From a virus: a stretch of 37,459 bases of DNA. The DNA lies in IMG/VR virus record IMGVR_UViG_3300006224_000021, positions 1 to 37,459 of that record; one strand, given 5' to 3'. The notes below the pieces were generated by a model. It was given only the letters and a program-made list of their open reading frames with translations, was not told the origin of the DNA and did not search any database. The position numbers and the translations under genes are program-made. Below are positions 30,444 through 36,946 of this stretch, piece after piece (within the stretch, counting starts at the first letter, position 1; each line of letters opens with the position of its first letter).

Positions 30444-31444
30444 ATTTAGAAGATTTTTTAACCAAAGTAGCATTGATTGATGGCAGTAAAAGAGATGTAA
30501 TAACGGATACTCATTATATCCAATATCACGCAGGAAGGAAGGTAAGCTTTGACGGGACCGGGACTCAGTATAAAATGACTGATACGGCTTGCGAACAACT
30601 CGCCTCTAAACTTGAGATTCCTTATAAGTATTTCCGTAAATTAGATAGTGAAAACGGTGAGTTACTGGCACAGAATATTAACTATCTAACATCAAAAGAT
30701 AATGGGCAGACGATGATTCGGTGCATACAAGACCACACCGTCCGGGCAGTGCTAAGTACAAAGTACAAACCGATAGATAATATGCCGATATTGTCTGTAC
30801 TTAAAAGTACGCTTGACGGAAGTCCTATAAAGGATAATATTAAGGTAGAACGAGCATTCGTAGATAACGAAGGTCGGTATATGTCAATCATGTTTACCGA
30901 CATGACAAAGACCGCATCAATAGCGAATGCAGAAGATAAGGTGGTTAGTGGGTTCTGTATTAAGAACTCTGAAACAGGCGAAGCCGCATTTGAGATTCTG
31001 CCTTACGTCTTTAGGCAGGTTTGTACTAATGGATTGATCCGCAAGGTAGCGTCACTAAAGGATAAAATCCGATATGTACATTTAGGGAAGTCCTCCACGA
31101 ACCGGCTACAGATAGTTCACGCAATAAATTATGCGTATGCTTCGTTTAATGACACAGTCGGATGCTTGCAATACGCAAACAAACAGGCAGTGGAGTTACC
31201 AAAAGATATGATAATTAACTTGTCAAAACTCTACCAAGTGTCCGATAATACTATACAAAAGGTTATCTGGGCTTACGATGAGGAGCCGATGCCAAACCTG
31301 TACGGAATAGTGAACGCATTTACGAGAGCGGCACATGACTTTGACGGCAAAAACCGTGACGAGTTAGAAGATATTGGTGGTAAAATACTGAGCCTAAATG
31401 TCAGCAAATACGACCACATAGCTAAGGTTAAAGGAGATAATTAA
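30440..31444 (+). CDS. DUF932 phage/plasmid protein, 334 aa
   Basis: The sequence matches the DUF932 (YubP/phage-plasmid-like) type: N-terminal YHAGRKVSFDGTGTQYKMTD, LEIPYKYFRKL, a central RAVLSTKYKPIDNMPILSVL, FVDNEGRYMSIMF, SGFCIKNSETGEAAFEILPYVFRQVCTNGL and a C-terminal helical region. The R-Q-V-C-x-N-G and S-x-x-Y-x-P segments are hallmarks. These proteins are common in phages and plasmids, but their biochemical role is not established; association with recombination or single-stranded DNA handling has been suggested. AAAGGAGG lies before the ATG. Confidence 0.8.
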   Translation: MNLEDFLTKVALIDGSKRDVITDTHYIQYHAGRKVSFDGTGTQYKMTDTACEQLASKLEIPYKYFRKLDSENGELLAQNINYLTSKDNGQTMIRCIQDHTVRAVLSTKYKPIDNMPILSVLKSTLDGSPIKDNIKVERAFVDNEGRYMSIMFTDMTKTASIANAEDKVVSGFCIKNSETGEAAFEILPYVFRQVCTNGLIRKVASLKDKIRYVHLGKSSTNRLQIVHAINYAYASFNDTVGCLQYANKQAVELPKDMIINLSKLYQVSDNTIQKVIWAYDEEPMPNLYGIVNAFTRAAHDFDGKNRDELEDIGGKILSLNVSKYDHIAKVKGDN

Positions 31445-31445
31445 A

Positions 31446-31787
31446 ATGACTAATATACTTAAATTTAGAGTAACAGAAGACAATGTAGGTGGGCTTACAC
31501 TTTGGGTATGGGATGAGGATGATGTAATTACTTATGTCCACAGGTACGGCGGTGACGTAGAAAATATAATATCAGATATGGAAGCATTGAGAAACGGTGC
31601 TACCGACATTTACGAGTGGGACGGAAACGATATAACGTCAATGATTCAGGATATTTATAATGAGCAAATAAGAGATAGAGGTAACGGAGAACATGATAGG
31701 GTAATAGCCGATGAAGACGATACCTATCCCGATAATATGGTCTTAAATAGTAAAAAAGTATTTGTAATAAAAAGAGGTGATGAATGA
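31446..31787 (+). CDS. Acidic early hypothetical protein, 113 aa
   Basis: Follows the DUF932 stop by one base behind an AAAGGAG site. The protein is strongly acidic, with many Asp/Glu (VWDEDDVITYVHRYGGDVEN, YEWDGNDITSM, DEDDTYPDN), a charge often seen in DNA-mimic or regulatory phage proteins. No named domain. It ends in a TGAATG junction with the next gene. Confidence 0.65.
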   Translation: MTNILKFRVTEDNVGGLTLWVWDEDDVITYVHRYGGDVENIISDMEALRNGATDIYEWDGNDITSMIQDIYNEQIRDRGNGEHDRVIADEDDTYPDNMVLNSKKVFVIKRGDE

Positions 31788-31909
31788 AACAAAAAGTTAA
31801 AAGCAAACCAGCAGTTCTTGAGGAAGAAGACCTACAAATGATTAAGGAGGTAAAGCCTTACTTATCACGAAGTAAACGTAATTATCTAAAAAATCATATA
31901 GTTACATAA
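31784..31909 (+). CDS. Small basic protein, 41 aa
   Basis: The ATG overlaps the previous stop (ATGAATGA region) behind AGAGGTGA. Product MKQKVKSKPAVLEEEDLQM... with a basic end (SRSKRNYLKNH). It may be a small binding protein; no family seen. The 61 bases after it carry no gene. Confidence 0.5.
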   Translation: MKQKVKSKPAVLEEEDLQMIKEVKPYLSRSKRNYLKNHIVT

Positions 31910-31970
31910 TATGATTTGAAATTATTATGGGATATATATGAAACAAGAGTTGCTGTAAATGGGGATAGCA

Positions 31971-32171
31971 ATGAACGCAAAAAAAGTTATGAAATGTATG
32001 ACAAATCAAAAAATATGTGATTGCACTATATGTTTAACTTGCTTACGGATGAAAGAAATAACACGTGGCGAGTTATTAGATTGTGTCGGTGGGAACTGTA
32101 AAGTTGATATGATTAAAGCATACCGACAGTGCTGTTCAGACTGTAATAACAATAAGGAGGTAATAGGATAA
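31971..32171 (+). CDS. Cys-rich small protein, 66 aa
   Basis: I use the ATG at 31971 because of the GGGGA site seven bases upstream; a start 12 bases earlier has no site. There are ten cysteines in patterns C-x-C-x2-C-x2-C (CDCTICLTC), C-x4-C and CCSDC, so zinc binding is likely. It is the last forward gene before the converging reverse unit. Function unknown. Confidence 0.6.
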   Translation: MNAKKVMKCMTNQKICDCTICLTCLRMKEITRGELLDCVGGNCKVDMIKAYRQCCSDCNNNKEVIG

Positions 32172-32210
32172 TGATTATACGATTAACTAATTAGGATATT
32201 TAATATAACA

Positions 32211-33020
32211 CTATGATTTTTTTACTGGTTCTACCTCTGATTGTTCGGAGGTAGTCTGGGCGATTTGTTCCATCGTTTCACGCTCTTTGACTTTAAAAAA
32301 TACATCAACGACATTTGGTTCGTTGATACCAAGAGACCTTTGCTGATTATATATCTCTTGGATTTTCTCTATTGCTTTCAAGTGGATAGACGTTTCATCT
32401 TTGACATTCAAGTCCATATTTTGTTTAAACTCTGGGTCAATATGTTTTAGAGTGTCAATAACGGCCTTGCCGTCCACTTCAATGTGCTCAATCGGGCTGT
32501 TTGGGTCAGGCACTATTTTATACTTCTTGGTAACCTCGTCTTGAATGAGCTTGCCTCGTGTAAAAGTAAAATAGCCATCAGGATTTGTGATTTTTGACAA
32601 GGATTTATAACATTGGTTTTTTAAAAAATCCTTACAATATTCAAACCTTGCGGATTGTTTTGGATGTGATGAGCAGAAGTTTCTATAAGTTGGATATGAT
32701 ACATCTACCATAAGTAAAGCTTGTGTTAGAGGCATTCTATCCTTTAAATAACCTTCTAACGCAGTTATAACGTCTTGGTTCATTTTAGAGGACTTATATG
32801 GCTTCTCTCGGTCAATAGAATATTTACGTTTTCTAAGAGTCTTTTTCTTACCAGGACGCTTCTTTTTTGAAGGAAAAACTCGTCTTTTTTTGCTTGTTCT
32901 GTAGGTCCCCTTTCGAGAGTAAGGCGATGGCTTTTTTTTAGGTTCTATTGATTCTATTGGAGACGGTATCGTGATTGAAACTGGAGTTGGTTCTGTTTTT
33001 GGTTCTATTATGGTTCCCAT
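32211..33020 (-). CDS. Probable terminase small subunit, 269 aa
   Basis: The first 75 residues are a low-complexity basic arm (KKKPSPYSRKG, PSKKKRPGKKKTLRKRK). A helix-turn-helix follows, PLTQALLMVDVSYPTYRNFCSSHP, as in small terminase DNA-binding domains, then a helical oligomer region and an acidic tail (EQSEVEPVKKS). Function is inferred from this layout and the missing small subunit elsewhere. GAGGATGG within the end of the upstream gene provides the ribosome site, and the two overlap by 13 bases. A general DNA-binding protein is the alternative. Confidence 0.55.
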   Translation of the reverse strand: MGTIIEPKTEPTPVSITIPSPIESIEPKKKPSPYSRKGTYRTSKKRRVFPSKKKRPGKKKTLRKRKYSIDREKPYKSSKMNQDVITALEGYLKDRMPLTQALLMVDVSYPTYRNFCSSHPKQSARFEYCKDFLKNQCYKSLSKITNPDGYFTFTRGKLIQDEVTKKYKIVPDPNSPIEHIEVDGKAVIDTLKHIDPEFKQNMDLNVKDETSIHLKAIEKIQEIYNQQRSLGINEPNVVDVFFKVKERETMEQIAQTTSEQSEVEPVKKS

Positions 33021-34258
33021 TCAAGACCATCCTCTCTGACTGGAGTGTTTTTAGTAAAATCTACGTACCTTTTTAAGATAAGGTCGCAATATTTAGGGGT
33101 AAATTCCATACAAAAACATTGCTGGTCTGACCTTTCGCATGCGATAATAGTGCTACCAGAACCAGCGAAAAGGTCAACTACAATGTCATTTTTCTTTGAG
33201 TATCGCTCTAAAATATCAATTAAAAGTTTAACTGGTTTCTGGTTAGGGTGCACTCGCTTATGGATATCTTCGGCTTTGTTTTCAGTGCCCATCATACCAA
33301 ACCATCTATGTCGTAATATGATGCGGGCGTGAGTATGTTTTGACCATATAGTTTCAAACTCAGATAGTGAGAACTCAACGTCTTCAATGCCTGCACGCTT
33401 ATCCCAGATGAGCCATGTGCCGTCATTTTTTTTAGGCAACCGCTCTGCGTAATAGTCTGCACCAAAGAGGAAAATCTCTTTGCAGTACGGAAAGTCTCGG
33501 AAGATATGACTCGGGTCGTAATCTTTGTCATCGTTGAGAACAGCATCATAATTTTTCCGGACGCATGACTTTAGGTCTTTATTTTTATTAGTTTTGGACT
33601 TGTAACCAAAGTCGGTAAAGTCAGTATTTAGGTTCATGCCGTAAGGAGGATCCGTTATAATAAAGTTAGCTTTTTTGCCGTCCATAAGACGTTCAATATT
33701 TATTGGGTCGGTGGAGTCGCCGCACAATAGACGGTGCTTCCCTAAAATCCAGAGGTCCCCTGGTTGTGTGATAGGTTTGGAGTCGTCTATGATAGGAGCG
33801 GAATCGGCTTTTTCTTGGTCATTATCAACATCTATGTCGGTTTCCTGAGTAATTGGTTCATAAATTGACAACTCAATCATATCGCTGATTTGGTCATACT
33901 CTATAGAGTTGTCAAGAACGAACTCGTTAAGTCCTTCTTGAGTTATCTTTTGGTAACTTGAGTTGATAGAGAGAAGGATTGTAGCGGCTTCCTTTTTATT
34001 CTTGGCTTCAATGTCAACTACTGGTAAATCTCCGATAGTGTAACCTTCATTGATAAGTTCGGTCAGTGCTTTAAGACGACCGTGCCCGTCAAGGATTTCT
34101 TTACCGTTCCAGACAAAGATGGGTGCAACAAATCCGTTTTGTTTGATATTATCTTTAAGTTTCTGTATATTGGTTGCAACCTTGAGGTTCTTTTGGAATG
34201 GTAGCAGTTCTTTGTAGCTTACGGTTCTTGAGCCAGTACATTTAATAGGTATTAACAT
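33008..34258 (-). CDS. ParB/sulfiredoxin-like domain fused to a DNA methyltransferase, 416 aa
   Basis: Start set at the ATG 34258, six bases after a perfect -10 box; the alternative at 34303 lies inside the promoter. Residues about 11-110 form a ParB/Srx-like domain (NIQKLKDNIKQNGFVAPIFVW, EILDGHGRLKAL). From about 165 the methyltransferase follows: motif IV DPPYG at 203-207, and motif I VDLFAGSGST at 361-370, preceded by HPNQKPVKLL, the order of N6-adenine/N4-cytosine beta-class enzymes. Both parts are typical of phage ParB-methylase fusions, which protect DNA against host restriction or mark it for replication/packaging. It is translated with the putative small terminase. Confidence 0.9.
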   Translation of the reverse strand: MLIPIKCTGSRTVSYKELLPFQKNLKVATNIQKLKDNIKQNGFVAPIFVWNGKEILDGHGRLKALTELINEGYTIGDLPVVDIEAKNKKEAATILLSINSSYQKITQEGLNEFVLDNSIEYDQISDMIELSIYEPITQETDIDVDNDQEKADSAPIIDDSKPITQPGDLWILGKHRLLCGDSTDPINIERLMDGKKANFIITDPPYGMNLNTDFTDFGYKSKTNKNKDLKSCVRKNYDAVLNDDKDYDPSHIFRDFPYCKEIFLFGADYYAERLPKKNDGTWLIWDKRAGIEDVEFSLSEFETIWSKHTHARIILRHRWFGMMGTENKAEDIHKRVHPNQKPVKLLIDILERYSKKNDIVVDLFAGSGSTIIACERSDQQCFCMEFTPKYCDLILKRYVDFTKNTPVREDGLEWEP

Positions 34259-34264
34259 ACGATA

Positions 34265-34293
34265 ATTATACAACCGATTGATATGGTTGTCAA
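34265..34293 (-). promoter_or_regulatory. Perfect sigma70 promoter with an operator in its spacer
   Basis: Reverse-strand TTGACA (34288-34293), 17-base spacer, TATAAT (34265-34270): full consensus. The -10 box is six bases before the ATG at 34258, giving a leaderless mRNA. The spacer contains ACAACC-9-GGTTGT (34270-34290), a likely repressor site. Confidence 0.85.
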
Positions 34294-34295
34294 TA

Positions 34296-34318
34296 TAAAA
34301 CAAAAAGGAGGAATAATG
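34296..34318 (+). repeat. Duplicated ribosome binding site leader, copy 1
   Basis: The 23 bases containing AAAACAAAAAGGAGGAATAA and the start codon before the gene at 34316 recur exactly at 34600-34622 before the next gene. They contain a perfect AAGGAGG site. The duplication may reflect a past gene duplication or selection for strong translation. Confidence 0.7.
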
Positions 34319-34594
34319 AACATTTTAAAGTGGTTTGAAACAAAAAAAATTGTATCGCTTATAAAAAAAGGTTTAATAAAAAAAATAAATCGCCATTATT
34401 TGAAGTATAACGGAAACACGGGGTATTTACACACTTTTGATCGTGTAGATGATAAATATTTTGCGATAGAAGTCATAAGAACAGATGGTATCGTTCATTG
34501 GCGAGTAATGAAAGTAAAACGTAAAAATAGTTTTGTTGATTTTGGGTTTGTGGTGCGAGCCATAGATTTTGAAAGGACAGAATGCTTTTTATAA
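34316..34594 (+). CDS. Hypothetical early protein, 92 aa
   Basis: The ATG at 34316 follows a perfect AAGGAGG; the longer frame from 34283 lacks any site. The N-terminus is basic and helical (NILKWFETKKIVSLIKKGLIKKIN), followed by a beta-type region (YLHTFDRVDDKYFAIEVIRTD, HWRVMKVKRKNSFVDFGFVV). Function unknown. It is the first rightward gene after the divergent methyltransferase promoter. Confidence 0.65.
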   Translation: MNILKWFETKKIVSLIKKGLIKKINRHYLKYNGNTGYLHTFDRVDDKYFAIEVIRTDGIVHWRVMKVKRKNSFVDFGFVVRAIDFERTECFL

Positions 34595-34599
34595 AACCA

Positions 34600-34622
34600 T
34601 AAAACAAAAAGGAGGAATAATG
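34600..34622 (+). repeat. Duplicated ribosome binding site leader, copy 2
   Basis: Exact second copy of the leader before the frameshifted gene at 34620. The identical context makes it clear that the ATG at 34620 is a genuine, strong start. Confidence 0.7.
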
Positions 34623-34923
34623 TTACTGTATAGGGCGATGACAGAACAAGAATTTAGAGAAACAATGAAGCGGGGGGTCGCCTCACTTTATTAGGTGGCA
34701 TAAGTTCTTTACGCCAAGTAAGTATTATCTTAAGAAGGTGATGAATGGGATTTACGCTCATTCAAAATTTAAAGTGAAATACGAAAGAGTCGTGTGTTTC
34801 CGAATAGACAAACAAGACCATAAATTCTTTTACAAAAAAGGATTATGGGATTGGGAATTGTCAATAAGGAAGGCACGCAATATTAGTTGGATAAAAACAA
34901 AAGAGATAAAATCTCTTATATAA
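34620..34923 (+). pseudogene. Small protein gene with a one-base frameshift at a G6 run
   Basis: From the strong start, the frame reads MLLYRAMTEQEFRETMKRG and then stops at 34692-34694. A second frame, open from before that point to 34923, continues naturally as SPHFIRWHKFFTPSKYYLKK...VVCFRIDKQDHKFFY. The two join if the G run at 34672-34677 has five bases instead of six, giving about 100 residues. This may be a sequencing error, a mutation or slippage. The family is not recognised. The piece 34738-34923 alone has only a GTG/ATG start without its own leader. Confidence 0.65.
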
Positions 34924-34943
34924 AATTCTAAAAGGAGATAATT

Positions 34944-35162
34944 ATGAATAGAATAAACTGTAACAACTTCTTAAAAGATGCAAATGAAAGCGACAATGGA
35001 GAATGTTGTAAAATTTGCGATGTATGCTCAGATTTTGATAATATATTTCCGACTGCCCAAGAGATGTTTGTAAGAGACTGTAAAGAGTGTATATATAAAA
35101 TGGATATTGAAACCATAGAAGAACGGATTTGTAATTGGTGTAATTGCCAAGAGCAAGAGTAA
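34944..35162 (+). CDS. Cys-rich small protein, 72 aa
   Basis: AAAGGAG lies before the ATG. Eleven cysteines: C-N-N near the start, CCKICDVC, DCKECIY and CNWCNC. The repeated C-x2-C pairs suggest two zinc sites. Acidic overall (DFDNIFPTAQEMF, IETIEERI). Function unknown. Probably the last gene of the short transcript before 35.2 kb. Confidence 0.6.
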   Translation: MNRINCNNFLKDANESDNGECCKICDVCSDFDNIFPTAQEMFVRDCKECIYKMDIETIEERICNWCNCQEQE

Positions 35163-35252
35163 TAAATAAAATAGAAAAAAATATTATTGCAAAAACTGTG
35201 CCAAAAACAACAAAAAGTAATATATTTATTTTTGGATTACAGTATAAAAATG

Positions 35253-35281
35253 TTGCTTTTTTGTGTGTTTTGTGGTAATAT
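35253..35281 (+). promoter_or_regulatory. Weak promoter candidate
   Basis: TTGCTT, 17-base spacer, TAATAT, 32 bases before the gene at 35313, in a 150-base gap without genes (35163-35312). TATGAT also occurs at 35288. Matches are moderate (4/6 each). Confidence 0.3.
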
Positions 35282-35312
35282 GTGTAATATGATAAATTAA
35301 AGGAAAAATAAA

Positions 35313-35684
35313 ATGACACAAAAACAAAAGAATAACAATAATAAAAAAATGTTGAACTTTTCGTCTTGTAGAGGGGATTTTTCTATATTACTTCCAAACG
35401 GAATAGCAATTACGAGCGTGTTTAAAAACGGAAGAGAATGTTCTCGTAAAAACGTTGCAGACATAAATCCAATGGAAGAGATATACCAGGAAGCAGAAAC
35501 TGCGGAAGTAGCACTCTTTTCTTATAGAAAAGAAAAAATTATTAATATAACGGAAATCGCAGTAAAAGCCTTAAAAATACCAAAAAAAAGGTTGGTTCGC
35601 CATTTAGATGGGATGTCGTGCGGATATGTTACAATAGAAGAGTGGTTATCTTTTATAGACTGGGCAAAACAGTTTATAAATTAA
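35313..35684 (+). CDS. Hypothetical early protein, 123 aa
   Basis: AAAGGA before the ATG. Starts with a Gln/Lys/Asn tract (MTQKQKNNNNKK), then GDFSILLPNGIAITSVFKNGREC, a helical middle with EIYQEAETAEVALFSYRKEKI, and a C-terminal helix with VTIEEWLSFIDWAKQF. It may form a small alpha/beta domain. Not recognised. Confidence 0.65.
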   Translation: MTQKQKNNNNKKMLNFSSCRGDFSILLPNGIAITSVFKNGRECSRKNVADINPMEEIYQEAETAEVALFSYRKEKIINITEIAVKALKIPKKRLVRHLDGMSCGYVTIEEWLSFIDWAKQFIN

Positions 35685-35728
35685 ATACTGCTTATGTCAG
35701 ACAATAATAACAAAAGGAGAAAAATAAT

Positions 35729-36556
35729 ATGTTATTAATAAAAGAAATAAAAATAGAAGGTGATGTTATGTATAATGAAGACGTAACATTTATAGAAGAT
35801 GTTGAGATTACAGGAAGTTTAACCGTAAATGGAAACTTAATAGCAGAAAAATCCATTTATGTACACAAAGACTATACTGTATCTAAAAACGACAATGTCG
35901 GCGGGTCTCAAGAGGTCGTCGGGGATCAAAATGTCGGCGGGGATCAAGAGGTCGGCGGGTATCAAGAGGTCAGCGGGTATCAAAAGGTCGGCGGGTATCA
36001 AAAGGTCGGCTGGAATCAAAAGGTCGGAGGATCTCAAGAGGTCGGCGGGTATCAAGAGGTCAGCGGGTATCAAAAGGTCGGCGAGTATCAAGAGGTCGGT
36101 GGGTATCAAGAGGTCGGCGGGTCTCAAAATGTCGGCTGGTATCAAAAGGTCGTCGGGTATCAAGATGTCGGCGGGGATCAAGAGGTCGGCGGGTCTCAAA
36201 AGGTCGGCGAGTATCAAAATGTCGGCGGGTATCAAAAGGTCGGAGGATCTCAAGAGGTCGGCGGGTATCAAGAGGTCGGCGAGTATCAAAACTCTTCGTT
36301 CAAGTTGTTAGACCTAACAAAGATAAAAACTCCTCGTATTGTATTTACGAGTTCATATTATCACGAGCGTAATTTTTGGGTATCCATATTAAGTTCTTCT
36401 CAAAAAAGGGAGCTAACTATCCTAATAGAGACCATTGAAAACAAAAACAACTGTTGGGATAAAATAATTGTAGAAGCCAAGAAGGTATTGAATATACTTC
36501 TTGAATTACCGTTATCGCCTGCTATACATCAGGCGATAGAGGTAATAGTAAAATAA
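35729..36556 (+). CDS. Repeat protein with 22 hexapeptide repeats, 275 aa
   Basis: The N-terminus (DVMYNEDVTFIEDVEITGSLTVNGNLIAEKSI) looks like a short beta-helix of the polymer-forming type. Residues 56-187 are 22 tandem hexapeptides of consensus [EKN]-V-G-G-[YSD]-Q. The C-terminal 88 residues form a different, mostly helical domain (YYHERNFWVSILSSSQKRE, ENKNNCWDKIIVEAKKVLN). Regular V-G-G-x-Q turns suggest a solenoid built from six-residue rungs, like bactofilin or trimeric LbetaH folds. Two starts are possible: 35729 with AAAAGGAG and 35768 with AAGGTGA. Function unknown. Confidence 0.75.
   Translation: MLLIKEIKIEGDVMYNEDVTFIEDVEITGSLTVNGNLIAEKSIYVHKDYTVSKNDNVGGSQEVVGDQNVGGDQEVGGYQEVSGYQKVGGYQKVGWNQKVGGSQEVGGYQEVSGYQKVGEYQEVGGYQEVGGSQNVGWYQKVVGYQDVGGDQEVGGSQKVGEYQNVGGYQKVGGSQEVGGYQEVGEYQNSSFKLLDLTKIKTPRIVFTSSYYHERNFWVSILSSSQKRELTILIETIENKNNCWDKIIVEAKKVLNILLELPLSPAIHQAIEVIVK
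35894..36289 (+). repeat. 22 tandem 18-bp repeats
   Basis: Consensus GTCGGCGGGTATCAAGAG (with variants) repeated 22 times, coding the hexapeptides. Variation is concentrated at the Y/S/D/N codon and at E/K/N, so copies differ mainly where side chains would face outward. Such arrays are prone to copy number change and could be misassembled. Confidence 0.85.
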
Positions 36557-36579
36557 GAAAAATAAAGGATAGTAAAAAG

Positions 36580-36639
36580 ATGGCACAAAATGAACTGCCG
36601 TGCCGAATAACGCTTCCAATAGAAGCCATTAAACAATAA
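36580..36639 (+). CDS. Possible micro-protein, 19 aa
   Basis: AAAGGATAG lies ten bases before the ATG; the frame codes MAQNELPCRITLPIEAIKQ. Short and unconfirmed; it may be a leader for the next gene, whose own AAAGGAGG site is strong. Confidence 0.3.
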   Translation: MAQNELPCRITLPIEAIKQ

Positions 36640-36657
36640 AGAAAGGAGGTTTATATA

Positions 36658-36870
36658 ATGGGAAACAAAAAAATACAATTTAAAAAAAGTTATGTAGTTG
36701 TTGTACAAACAGCGATGCTATTACAAAACGAAACAATATCAGAAATAGCGTTTAAGCTTGGATGTTGCAGAGAAACAATAAGAAGGGTCGTTATAGGAAA
36801 AGGTTCTAACAAGTATATAAAGTTAGTTTTAGATTATTTTAAAATTGATGTCAATAAATATTTAAAATAA
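36658..36870 (+). CDS. Small helix-turn-helix protein, 70 aa
   Basis: Strong AAAGGAGGT site. The centre is a helix-turn-helix (ETISEIAFKLGCCRETIRRVVIG) and the rest is basic (KKIQFKKSY) with a short C-terminal helix. Similar in size and style to the HTH proteins at 21740 and 22141. Likely a transcription regulator for nearby early genes; its operator is unknown. Confidence 0.7.
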   Translation: MGNKKIQFKKSYVVVVQTAMLLQNETISEIAFKLGCCRETIRRVVIGKGSNKYIKLVLDYFKIDVNKYLK

Positions 36871-36946
36871 AATAAATAATAAATTATATAAATAGGGATA
36901 ATAATTTTAGGTAAAAAAATATTAAATAAACAAGAGGAGGTGTCAG

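Noticed and set aside
34942-35319. Reverse-strand hydrophobic frame of 125 residues (and a 62-residue frame inside it)
   Set aside because: It lies over a well supported Cys-rich forward gene and an AT-rich gap; its hydrophobic Leu/Ile/Phe content is that of the complement of A-rich DNA, and it has no ribosome site.
35837-36311. Long open frames on the reverse strand and in a second forward frame over the 18-bp repeats
   Set aside because: A repeat unit whose length is a multiple of three keeps all frames free of stops. The products are monotonous (ADLLIP, SAGIKR) and lack ribosome sites, so they are shadows of the 35729 gene.
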